Source: Brenneria goodwinii (GTDB lineage Bacteria > Pseudomonadota > Gammaproteobacteria > Enterobacterales > Enterobacteriaceae). From it: 64,000 bases of DNA. Shown piece by piece: positions 38,039-46,137 of this stretch. The position numbers and the translations under genes are program-made. The notes beneath the pieces were generated by a model. It worked only from the letters and a program-made list of their open reading frames with translations. It was not told where the DNA came from and made no database searches. The number at the start of each line of letters is the position of its first letter. Position 1 is the stretch's first letter. The stretch is taken from contig NZ_CP014137.1 of NCBI RefSeq assembly GCF_002291445.1, forward strand, positions 1,612,001 to 1,676,000, written 5' to 3'.

Positions 38039-38188
38039 ATATGAAGATTATCAGCCTTGAATGACAGATTCCCGCGCTTGTTGACGAGATTTGACTTTTG
38101 TTGGTATGCAAAAAATAAAACAATAAAATCAAGCAACTAAAATTAGCCGGTGATTTTATCCGACAATAATGATTGCCGACAGGTTTCT

Positions 38189-38217
38189 AAAAAAAGCAAA
38201 GTTAATTTGCTTTTTTT
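38189..38217. terminator. Bidirectional terminator
   Basis: AAAAAAAGCAAA and TTTGCTTTTTTT form a symmetric stem with GTTAA loop. It can act on either strand. It sits in a 400-bp AT-rich stretch (38060-38460) that has no gene. Confidence 0.65.
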
Positions 38218-38347
38218 ATCATTGACGCAAAGCTTGTTTCTATCTAATTTAACCGCCATATTATTTTTATTATTAATTGATTTATAAACATATTTTATAT
38301 TCCATGTGTATGGGAAATATAAGGAAAATGGAATTATCCTAACAGGG

Positions 38348-38381
38348 AAGCCAACGCACATGTACTTGAAGTATAACGGGG
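38348..38381. repeat. Intergenic repeat, half-element
   Basis: AAGCCAACGC, then ACTTGAAGTATAACGGGG: same core as the element at 7131-7165. Confidence 0.5.
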
Positions 38382-38460
38382 ATTGACGGTGTTTTCAGCA
38401 CGATTATCTGTGTTATGAATGGGGATGTCGCCGCATTCAGACTACACGCAGGACTATGTC

Positions 38461-39573
38461 ATGAAAATCGATAAAATTGTTTTACGAAAAATGAAAATGA
38501 CGTTGAAAACGCCATTTACCACCAGCTTCGCCACACAAACGGAAAAATACTTTTCCATTGCCGAAGTTCATGCCGAAGGCCATATCGGATACGGCGACTG
38601 TTCCGCCATCTCCTTGCCGTTTTATAATGAAGAAACCAATATCACCGCCTGGCATATCATGCGCGATTTTCTTATCCCGATGATTAAACAAGCCGGTGAT
38701 ATTCAGCATCCTTCGCAAGTAAGGGATATTTTTTCAGCGGTTAAACGAAATAATTGCGCCAAAGCGGCGATTGAAGGTGGAATATGGGATGCTTACGCCA
38801 AGATAAAAGGCATTCCGTTGCATCAGGCTATTGGCGGCAAGAGAAATAAAATTGAAGCCGGCGTCAGTATTGGTATTCAGAAATCGCCTGATGAATTGGT
38901 CAGCGTGGTTGATGAATTTCTACGTGACGGCTACAAGCGGATAAAAATAAAAATAAAGCCCGGCCATGATTACGATTATATTCTGGCGCTGCGTCAAGCA
39001 TTTGGCGATATTACGCTAATGGCCGATGCCAATTCAGCCTATACGCTGGATGATATCGACTTATTTAAACGTCTCGACAAATTCAATCTTATTATGATTG
39101 AACAGCCGCTGGCGCATGACGATATCGTCGATCACCGTAAGCTTCAGGCGGCCATCGCCACTCCGATCTGTCTGGATGAAAGTATTGCGTCTGTCGAGGA
39201 TGCACGCAAAGCGATTGAGCTGGGCAGTGCGAAGATTATCAATATCAAGGTCGCCCGTGTCGGCGGCATTACCGAAACCATACTGATTCACGATTATTGT
39301 CAGGAACATAATATTCCTGTGTGGTGTGGCGGCATGTTGGATACCGCCGTGGGGAAAGCGCACAATATTGCGGTATCTACCTTACCCAATTTTGTCTACG
39401 CTCACGATATTCCTCCTTCTTCCCGCTATTGGCATGAGGACTTTATGCTGCCACTGGTGGAAATAGATCAAGACAGCTGTGTTGCCGTACCGAATAAGCC
39501 GGGTATTGGATTCGACATTAATCCCCGGTTATATGAAAAATATTGTTACGAGCAGGAGTGCTTTTTATTTTAA
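38461..39573 (+). CDS. Enolase-superfamily N-acylamino acid racemase / o-succinylbenzoate synthase-like
   Basis: Muconate-lactonizing-subgroup enzyme, 370 residues, cytosolic. Catalytic lysines are in the K-x-K motif (Lys162/Lys164) and in NIKVARVGG (Lys263). The Mg ligands are Asp189 (DANSAY), Glu214 (MIEQPL) and Asp239 (CLDES). The numbering coincides with the well-studied Amycolatopsis racemase/OSBS. The conserved VWCGGMLDTAVGKAHN block also fits that group. ATG 38461 has AGGA upstream; an in-frame ATG at 38419 gives a non-conserved extension. Beside a MetQ-like binding protein and an M20 hydrolase it more likely racemises N-acylated amino acids than makes menaquinone. Confidence 0.82.
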   Translation: MKIDKIVLRKMKMTLKTPFTTSFATQTEKYFSIAEVHAEGHIGYGDCSAISLPFYNEETNITAWHIMRDFLIPMIKQAGDIQHPSQVRDIFSAVKRNNCAKAAIEGGIWDAYAKIKGIPLHQAIGGKRNKIEAGVSIGIQKSPDELVSVVDEFLRDGYKRIKIKIKPGHDYDYILALRQAFGDITLMADANSAYTLDDIDLFKRLDKFNLIMIEQPLAHDDIVDHRKLQAAIATPICLDESIASVEDARKAIELGSAKIINIKVARVGGITETILIHDYCQEHNIPVWCGGMLDTAVGKAHNIAVSTLPNFVYAHDIPPSSRYWHEDFMLPLVEIDQDSCVAVPNKPGIGFDINPRLYEKYCYEQECFLF

Positions 39574-39729
39574 GCAAGGCGAATAATTCCAATACCAGAG
39601 AAAACTCGCATTAAACGGATTGAGGCGGGAGTGTTTTTTGTATCGGCTATGATTAGGCCGTACGCACTTACCGCCGCAAGCCGTAATTAACCTATAACGC
39701 TACTCAGACAGGATAGACAGGAACGCATA

Positions 39730-40551
39730 ATGATATTAAGAAAAATTATTCCATTATTACTGGCGCTGGGAATATCTCAGACTCTGGCGGCTGAACAGAC
39801 GAAAGAAATCACCATCGGCGTATCGCCGGGGCCTTATGGCGATATGGTCACCAAAGCGATTAAACCAGAGCTGGTCAAGAAGGGATATGAGGTCAAAGTG
39901 CGTGAGTTTAGCGACTATATCCAGCCTAATCTGGCGCTGGCGAATAAAAGCATAGAGGCCAATCTGTTTCAAAATCGCCGTTATCTGGACAGATTCAGCG
40001 CGGACAAAGGATTAAAATTATCCGAGGTGATTACCGTGCCGACGGCCAGCATGGGTTTTTATTCCAACAAGGTGCGCTCGCTGAATGAACTAAAAGCAGG
40101 GGATGTGGTTACGTTGCCGAACGACCCGTCCAACCTGGCCCGTTCGCTGGATTTTCTGCAAAAATACGGTCTGATCAAGATTAACCCGGATATTACGCCG
40201 ACCAAGGCCTCACTGCGGGATATCACAGAAAACCCTAAAGGGCTGGTATTCAAACCATTGGAAGCGGCGCAGCTGCCACGCGCGTTAGGTGGCGTCACCG
40301 GATCGTTGATCAATGCCAACTTTGCCATTTCCGCCGGACTGAATCTGTCTGATGCCATTCAGTTGGATGTGTTGCCCGAGGATTTGAAAAATATGATTGT
40401 GGTGCGTACGGAAGACGCCGACAAACCTTTTGCCCATGACCTGAAGGCCGCCGTGCAATCACCGCAGTTTGCCGCGTTTTTTGATGACGAAGCATCCATG
40501 TTCCACGCATTTCAGAAGCCTGAATGGATGAAAGCCGCGCAGGCAAAATAA
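39730..40551 (+). CDS. MetQ/NlpA-family substrate-binding protein without lipobox
   Basis: 273-residue binding protein of the D-methionine/NlpA family (ITIGVSPGPYGDMV, LQKYGLIKI, IVVRTEDADKPF). Signal peptide residues 1-20 ends TLAA with cleavage before EQT. Unlike E. coli MetQ there is no lipobox cysteine, so the mature protein should be soluble in the periplasm. No permease or ATPase gene is adjacent, so it must use components coded elsewhere. Probably transports an amino acid derivative handled by the racemase and peptidase next to it. Confidence 0.82.
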   Translation: MILRKIIPLLLALGISQTLAAEQTKEITIGVSPGPYGDMVTKAIKPELVKKGYEVKVREFSDYIQPNLALANKSIEANLFQNRRYLDRFSADKGLKLSEVITVPTASMGFYSNKVRSLNELKAGDVVTLPNDPSNLARSLDFLQKYGLIKINPDITPTKASLRDITENPKGLVFKPLEAAQLPRALGGVTGSLINANFAISAGLNLSDAIQLDVLPEDLKNMIVVRTEDADKPFAHDLKAAVQSPQFAAFFDDEASMFHAFQKPEWMKAAQAK

Positions 40552-40564
40552 ACCGATACGCACA

Positions 40565-40585
40565 GGCGAGGCGAATGACCTCGCC
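40565..40585. terminator. Hairpin between convergent genes
   Basis: GGCGAGG and CCTCGCC form a perfect 7-bp stem with a 7-nt loop, between the convergent binding-protein and M20 genes. No clear U-run on either side. Confidence 0.4.
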
Positions 40586-40595
40586 GCTATCAGTC

Positions 40596-41975
40596 TCAGT
40601 GAGTCCGTTCTCCCAGTTCCCACAACAGCCCGGTCATGATGGCCAATCCTTCTCGCGCCACCGATTTCAATAAATGTTCATTAACCCCATGTTGTCCGCA
40701 TGCCGGATAAGAGTGGGGGATCCATAAGGTTGGCAGCCCGAGAATATCGGCAAAGACATCGTTGGGAAGCGACCCGCCCAGATTGGGCAATAGCGCCGGC
40801 TGTTTGCCGGTAATATTCCTCATTAGCTCCAGCGTCCGGTTTACCAGCGGATCTTCAGGATCGAAGCGGGTGGCCGGCGACGCGTTTAGCATTTCAATTT
40901 TCACGTTATCGAAACCATGCTTATCCAGGTGCTGGCGCAGATGTGCGGCCAACCGTTGCCAGTCGGTACCCACCACGAAACGCAGTTGGCATAGAGCCGT
41001 TGCGCAGGCCGGGATCGCATTGACGGTTTTGTCGGGATCGCCGGCAATAAAAGAGAGCACTTCCAGCGTATTCCAACCAAATAAACGCTCGGCGGGCGTC
41101 AGTCCCTCTGCGCCCCACTGAAGATCAATGTCAGGATCGCCCGCGTTGCCTCCGGGGGCAACCTGGCTGAGAATACGCTGCATTGATGGCGTCAATGCCG
41201 GCGGTAACAGCGTTTCGATGCGCATTCGTCCTTTGCCATCCACCAGGCTGGCGATGGCGTTCGCCAGTTGCGTGCCGGGATTACTGAGCAAACCGCCCCA
41301 GTTTCCCGAGTGATACGCTTGTTTACGCGCATGAATGCTCAGTCTGAAATTGATGCAACCGCGAGAGCCGAGAAACAAAGTCGGCCTTTCGGCATTAAGA
41401 CGCGGGCCGTCGGAGGCAATGAAAATGTCCGCGGCAAGTTGCTGTTTATAACGCCGACAGATGTCGGCCAATCCCGGCGATCCAATCTCTTCACCCATTT
41501 CAAACAACAGTTTACAGTTGAATCCCAGCTTATTGCCCCGCGCCCGGTAAATCTGTTCCAGCGCCATCAGGTTAATGGTGTGCTGGCCTTTGTTGTCGGC
41601 GCTGCCGCGGCCATACCAACGGTCATCCTCTTCAACCAATACCCACGGGTGCAAATCTTCACGCCAGTTTTGTTTATCGCCAAACACGACGTCGCCATGG
41701 CCGTATGACAACAGCGTAGGCAAATCGGGGTGCTCAATGCGTTCGGCGATCAAAAAGGGAACCTGCGGATAAAGCGGATGTTCAACCAGAGTGATGGTAA
41801 ACCCCATGGCCTGGAGCGATGGGCGGATTTCTTCTTCCAGGTAGGCGCGCAGTATGTCGCCGCCATCCTGATTCTGACTTTCGCTGGCATAGGCGATACG
41901 GCGTGCCAGAATATGTTTGACATCGCCGCGATCGAAGCGGTCATACGCTTGTTGAATAACATCTGCGCGGGTCAT
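40596..41975 (-). CDS. M20-family metallopeptidase / amidohydrolase
   Basis: Zinc-dependent hydrolase of dipeptides or N-acyl amino acids, 459 residues, no signal peptide. Metal-binding blocks: SYGHGDVVFG (His and Asp), GRGSADNKG (bridging Asp), EMGEEIGS (general base Glu and ligand Glu), and a C-terminal His in PHSYPACGQHG. A dimerisation lid is inserted in the middle. ATG start. Divergent from the LysR gene at 42116, its probable regulator. With the racemase it could resolve N-acyl-D/L-amino acids into free amino acids. Confidence 0.87.
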   Translation of the reverse strand: MTRADVIQQAYDRFDRGDVKHILARRIAYASESQNQDGGDILRAYLEEEIRPSLQAMGFTITLVEHPLYPQVPFLIAERIEHPDLPTLLSYGHGDVVFGDKQNWREDLHPWVLVEEDDRWYGRGSADNKGQHTINLMALEQIYRARGNKLGFNCKLLFEMGEEIGSPGLADICRRYKQQLAADIFIASDGPRLNAERPTLFLGSRGCINFRLSIHARKQAYHSGNWGGLLSNPGTQLANAIASLVDGKGRMRIETLLPPALTPSMQRILSQVAPGGNAGDPDIDLQWGAEGLTPAERLFGWNTLEVLSFIAGDPDKTVNAIPACATALCQLRFVVGTDWQRLAAHLRQHLDKHGFDNVKIEMLNASPATRFDPEDPLVNRTLELMRNITGKQPALLPNLGGSLPNDVFADILGLPTLWIPHSYPACGQHGVNEHLLKSVAREGLAIMTGLLWELGERTH

Positions 41976-42115
41976 AGTTTTCCTTAACGAATAAAAGCTG
42001 AAGTGACGGACAGTTAAAGGAAAAACAACCTTTACAACAATAATGAAATTTGCAAGCGAGCTTTGCTTTTAATATAAACCTTATACTTTATTCTGACCCA
42101 GGACGAGCCATCATC

Positions 42116-43036
42116 ATGCTACACAGTTCCGAGATTCGTTATTTTCTGGTTGTGGCGACCACCGGTTCCCTCAGCGCCGCCAGCGAGCATCTTTTTGTGG
42201 CGGTTTCGGCCATCAGTCGTCAAATTCAGCGATTGGAAGAACGAGTCGGCGTGCCGCTGTTTGAGCGCCATGCCCGCGGTATGGTGCTCAATGATGCCGG
42301 ACGAATTCTGGAAAATCATGTGCGTAAAAGCATGATGGATATGGATTTGGCGATGGCGGAAATTCAGGGGCTAAAAGCCAGCCGCCATACTCTGCTGAGG
42401 ATTGGCTGCACCGAAGGCATCGCGTTTGATTTGCTGCCGACGCTATTTTCCCGCTTTCGGCAACGGCACGCCGATACCACGTTTTACCTTAAGGTGGGTT
42501 CGGCAATGCAGGTATCCCAGATGATCCGCAACGGCGAGGTGGATATCGCCCTGCAATTCGCGCTGGCGCCGGAGCAGGGCGTTAACGTAGAAATATCACT
42601 GCCCGCGCCGCTGATGTTACTGATGTCAGCTCAGCATCCGTTGGCTGAAAAGGCGGTTCAACTTTCTGATTTACATGAATTTCCGCTAGCATTACCGGAA
42701 CCTTCCACCACGCTGCGCCAGTTGTTCGATCTCTCGTGCCGCATGAGCGGAATCTTTCTGGAACCCGCGCTGTGCTGCAATAACTTCGCCACGCTCTATT
42801 ACTATGCGCTGAATACGCCGCGGGCGGTGACCGCCTGTAGCTTCTACTCAGTGATGTATAAATATTTACAGGATCCTATCCGCCTTAAGTTATTAACGAT
42901 TAAACAACTCGACCAGCGATCAATACAGATACAGACCATGGCAGGTAAACCGCATTCGGAACCGTTGCAGACCTTTCTGGATTTTATGATAAGTGAAATG
43001 CAACAAGGCCAGGCTCACTATCATGCGGCGTTTTAA
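42116..43036 (+). CDS. LysR-family transcriptional regulator
   Basis: 306-residue regulator with helix-turn-helix (GSLSAASEHLFVAVSAISRQIQRLEERVGVPLFERHARG) and periplasmic-binding-like effector domain. I chose ATG 42116 because the family start is close to the HTH; ATG-like starts upstream add 22 unconserved residues. Divergent from the M20 peptidase over a 140-bp intergenic region. Likely controls amino acid derivative use. It lies upstream of nifH but has no obvious link to nif. Confidence 0.85.
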   Translation: MLHSSEIRYFLVVATTGSLSAASEHLFVAVSAISRQIQRLEERVGVPLFERHARGMVLNDAGRILENHVRKSMMDMDLAMAEIQGLKASRHTLLRIGCTEGIAFDLLPTLFSRFRQRHADTTFYLKVGSAMQVSQMIRNGEVDIALQFALAPEQGVNVEISLPAPLMLLMSAQHPLAEKAVQLSDLHEFPLALPEPSTTLRQLFDLSCRMSGIFLEPALCCNNFATLYYYALNTPRAVTACSFYSVMYKYLQDPIRLKLLTIKQLDQRSIQIQTMAGKPHSEPLQTFLDFMISEMQQGQAHYHAAF

Positions 43037-43127
43037 ACGCCATAGCCGGCGCCTGGCATGGCGTTAGCGGATAGATAGAGCACGCATTCGCGATACAGGG
43101 GATTGCGAGCCAATGCGCCGTTCATCA

Positions 43128-43304
43128 CTAGAGTTCAAACCCCGGCGCCACCACTTTCGCCGGCTTGTTGCATACCTCCGGTTTGGGCGTTCCGGCAGGA
43201 ATATTGTTGCAATCAGGCGCGAAAGGATTAAGCGCATCGCGGTTGAGATAGAGGATAAATAGCACCAGGATAATCAGAGGGATCAGGATACGTTTTCTTT
43301 TCAT
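43128..43304 (-). CDS. Small single-pass membrane protein
   Basis: 58-residue protein starting MKRKRILIPLIILVLFILYL, then a short periplasmic tail with two cysteines (DCNNIPAG, EVCNKP) that could form a disulphide. ATG 43304 begins exactly at the basic head of the transmembrane helix. No family recognised. Convergent with the LysR gene and divergent from nifH. Confidence 0.55.
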   Translation of the reverse strand: MKRKRILIPLIILVLFILYLNRDALNPFAPDCNNIPAGTPKPEVCNKPAKVVAPGFEL

Positions 43305-43569
43305 GATTACGTTTCGCGTCGGGATGCAACCAGATCTCGGAAGATGGTGTTGCATAATTGCGGTAAATGTTAATTGTCTGAGTAAATCCTAGCGTTTCGC
43401 CTCGCTTTTGTCTTTATGACATTACTTTCAATACCCACCCGTTACCGCGAGGCTAACCAGCGAGAATCATCGTCATTTCCCTCTCAGGCCAATAGAAGCA
43501 GGCCAATATACGCGTCATACTGCAAATTGCATGCGCGTGGGCTTTCCTCAGACCGACTTCTGTCACTTT

Positions 43570-43585
43570 TGTCTCTTTTACAACA
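43570..43585. promoter_or_regulatory. NifA upstream activator sequence of nifH
   Basis: TGTCTCTTTTACAACA fits TGT-N10-ACA exactly. Its centre is about 130 bp upstream of the start predicted from the sigma-54 element at 43681, close to the spacing in Klebsiella nifH. Confidence 0.8.
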
Positions 43586-43651
43586 ATTAGTCACGTTATT
43601 GTCCTTAACCCTTCGCTACGCCCTAAAACAAAAATCATTTTTATCTTTATC

Positions 43652-43664
43652 TATCAAATAATTA
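43652..43664. promoter_or_regulatory. IHF site of the nifH promoter
   Basis: TATCAAATAATTA is a full match to WATCAANNNNTTR and lies between the NifA site and the promoter, where IHF bends DNA in Klebsiella nifH. Confidence 0.7.
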
Positions 43665-43680
43665 TCTATTTCTCCGCGAG

Positions 43681-43696
43681 TGGTATGTACCCTGCA
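43681..43696 (+). promoter_or_regulatory. sigma-54 promoter of nifHDKTY
   Basis: TGGTATGTACCCTGCA differs by one base from the Klebsiella nifH element as I recall it. GG-N10-GC spacing is exact. It is about 40 nt before the nifH ATG. Confidence 0.92.
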
Positions 43697-43734
43697 ATAT
43701 AAACAGGACATTCACTGTGAAAGAGGAATACACC

Positions 43735-44619
43735 ATGGCAATACGTCAGTGTGCGATTTATGGCAAAGGCGGGATCGGTAAGTCCACTACCACGCAGAAC
43801 CTGGTGGCGGCGCTCGCCGAATTGGGGAAGAAAGTGATGATTATCGGCTGCGACCCCAAAGCGGACTCAACGCGCTTAATCCTGCATGCCAAAGCGCAGA
43901 ACACCATTATGGAAATGGCCGCCGAAATGGGCTCCGTGGAAGATCTGGAACTGGAAGATGTGTTGCAGGTCGGCTACGGCGGCGTGCGCTGCGCCGAGTC
44001 AGGCGGCCCGGAGCCGGGGGTTGGCTGCGCGGGGCGCGGAGTGATCACCGCCATCAACTTCCTTGAGGAAGAGGGCGCCTATGAAGACGATCTGGATTTT
44101 GTGTTCTATGACGTGCTGGGCGACGTAGTCTGCGGCGGGTTCGCCATGCCCATCCGTGAAAACAAGGCGCAGGAAATCTATATCGTCTGTTCCGGGGAAA
44201 TGATGGCGATGTATGCGGCCAACAACATTTGCAAAGGGATAGTGAAATACGCCAAGTCCGGGAAAGTGCGGCTGGGCGGGCTGATTTGCAACTCCCGGCA
44301 GACCGACCGTGAAGATGAACTGATCATCGCGCTGGCCGAAAAACTGGGCACCCAGATGATCCACTTCGTTCCGCGCGACAACATTGTGCAGCGCGCTGAG
44401 ATCCGCCGCATGACGGTGATTGAGTACGATCCGACCTGCAAACAGGCCGACGAATATCGCACGCTGGCCAATAAGATTGTCAACAACACCAAAATGGTGG
44501 TACCGACGCCGGTCACCATGGATGAGTTGGAAGCCTTGTTGATGGAGTTCGGCATCCTCAATGAAGAGGACGAAGCGATTATCGGTAAAACCGCGGCAGA
44601 AGAGGCCCAGTCCGCCTGA
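43735..44619 (+). CDS. nifH: Nitrogenase iron protein (dinitrogenase reductase)
   Basis: Homodimer that hydrolyses ATP to pass single electrons to the MoFe protein; also needed for FeMo-cofactor maturation. 294 residues with P-loop GKGGIGKST (10-18), 4Fe-4S cysteines Cys98 and Cys133, and Arg101, the ADP-ribosylation site in bacteria that use DraT/DraG. ATG 43735 follows AAGAGG; the in-frame GTG 18 nt earlier is less likely. First gene of nifHDKTY, 10 nt before nifD. Confidence 0.98.
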   Translation: MAIRQCAIYGKGGIGKSTTTQNLVAALAELGKKVMIIGCDPKADSTRLILHAKAQNTIMEMAAEMGSVEDLELEDVLQVGYGGVRCAESGGPEPGVGCAGRGVITAINFLEEEGAYEDDLDFVFYDVLGDVVCGGFAMPIRENKAQEIYIVCSGEMMAMYAANNICKGIVKYAKSGKVRLGGLICNSRQTDREDELIIALAEKLGTQMIHFVPRDNIVQRAEIRRMTVIEYDPTCKQADEYRTLANKIVNNTKMVVPTPVTMDELEALLMEFGILNEEDEAIIGKTAAEEAQSA

Positions 44620-44629
44620 GGAACATCAC

Positions 44630-46078
44630 ATGACAGATACCATTATGCAACAGAATCAGGCGTTGATTCAGGAAGTGCTCGAAGTCTTCCCGGACAGAAC
44701 GCGGAAAGAGCGCGCCAAACATATCATGACCGTGGAACCGGGAATGGAGTCGGTTGGCAAATGTATTATTTCCAACCGCAAGTCTCAACCGGGGGTAATG
44801 ACGGTCCGCGGCTGCGCCTATGCCGGTTCAAAAGGGGTGGTTTTCGGGCCAATCAAGGATATGGCGCACATCTCTCACGGCCCGATCGGCTGCGGTCAAT
44901 ACTCCCGAGCGGGACGGCGTAATTATTACACCGGCATGAGCGGCATCGACAGCTTTGGCACGGTGAATTTCACCTCAGATTTTCAGGAGAAAGACATCGT
45001 TTTCGGCGGCGACAAAAAGTTGCGCAAGCTGATTGATGAGCTGGAACTGCTGTTCCCGCTGACCAAAGGCATCAGTATTCAGTCGGAATGCCCGGTCGGA
45101 CTGATCGGCGATGATATCGAGGCGGTGGCGCGCGAAGCCAAAGCGGACATTGGCAAACCGGTGATCCCGGTGCGCTGCGAGGGATTTCGCGGGGTATCCC
45201 AGTCGCTGGGGCACCATATCGCTAATGACGTGATCCGCGACTGGGTTCTGCCCGCCCGTGACGATCAACCTTTTGCCGCCACGCCGTATGACGTCGCCAT
45301 TATCGGCGATTACAACATCGGCGGAGATGCCTGGTCCTCGCGCATTTTGCTCGAAGAGATGGGGCTGCGCGTGGTCGCCCAGTGGTCCGGCGACGGCACG
45401 CTGGTGGAAATGGAAAAAACGCCCAAGGTGAAGCTCAATCTGGTGCACTGCTACCGTTCGATGAACTACATCTCACGCCATATGGAAGAGAAATACGGTA
45501 TTCCCTGGATGGAGTACAACTTTTTTGGTCCCACGCAAATTGCGGCCTCGTTGCGCAAAATCGCCAGTCAGTTCGACAGTACCATTCAGGCCAATGCGGA
45601 AGCGGTGATCGCCCGCTATCAGGCACAGACGGAAGCGGTGATCGCCAAATACCGTCCGCGTCTGGAAGGAAAAAAAGTGCTGCTGTATGTGGGAGGGTTG
45701 CGTCCTCGTCACGTGATCGGCGCGTATGAAGATTTGGGCATGGAGATTATGGCCGCCGGTTATGAATTCGCCCATAACGACGACTATGACCGCACATTGC
45801 CCGATCTTAAGGGCGGTACGCTGCTGTTTGACGACCTCAGCACCTATGAACTGGAAGAGTTCGTTAAACGATTAAAACCGGATCTGGTGGGGTCGGGCAT
45901 CAAAGAAAAATATGTTTTCCAGAAACTGGGCATGCCGTTCCGGCAGATGCACTCCTGGGATTATTCCGGTCCTTATCACGGCTATGACGGTTTTGCGATT
46001 TTCGCCCGCGATATGGACATGACGCTGAACAACCCTTGTTGGCAGCAGTTAACGGCGCCCTGGCTGAAATCCGCCTGA
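44630..46078 (+). CDS. nifD: Nitrogenase MoFe protein alpha chain
   Basis: Catalytic subunit carrying FeMo-cofactor. 482 residues. P-cluster ligands Cys62, Cys88 and Cys154 are in place, the cofactor cysteine is Cys274 (VHCYRSMNY), and the cofactor histidine is in MHSWDYSGPYHG. Gln191 and His195 (QSLGHH), which shape the active site, are conserved. ATG 44630 follows GAGGA; it matches the usual NifD start. Molybdenum-type nitrogenase, not V- or Fe-only. Confidence 0.98.
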   Translation: MTDTIMQQNQALIQEVLEVFPDRTRKERAKHIMTVEPGMESVGKCIISNRKSQPGVMTVRGCAYAGSKGVVFGPIKDMAHISHGPIGCGQYSRAGRRNYYTGMSGIDSFGTVNFTSDFQEKDIVFGGDKKLRKLIDELELLFPLTKGISIQSECPVGLIGDDIEAVAREAKADIGKPVIPVRCEGFRGVSQSLGHHIANDVIRDWVLPARDDQPFAATPYDVAIIGDYNIGGDAWSSRILLEEMGLRVVAQWSGDGTLVEMEKTPKVKLNLVHCYRSMNYISRHMEEKYGIPWMEYNFFGPTQIAASLRKIASQFDSTIQANAEAVIARYQAQTEAVIAKYRPRLEGKKVLLYVGGLRPRHVIGAYEDLGMEIMAAGYEFAHNDDYDRTLPDLKGGTLLFDDLSTYELEEFVKRLKPDLVGSGIKEKYVFQKLGMPFRQMHSWDYSGPYHGYDGFAIFARDMDMTLNNPCWQQLTAPWLKSA

Positions 46079-46137
46079 GGCCTGACGATACCTTTATCCC
46101 GTTAGTTCACCGATTTGTGGCGCGGGAGGAGAAGACG

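Noticed and set aside
43054..43069. Plus-strand GG-N10-GC (TGGCATGGCGTTAGCG) downstream of the LysR gene
   Set aside because: Poor -12 box, 680 bp from nifH and no gene nearby on that strand; probably chance.
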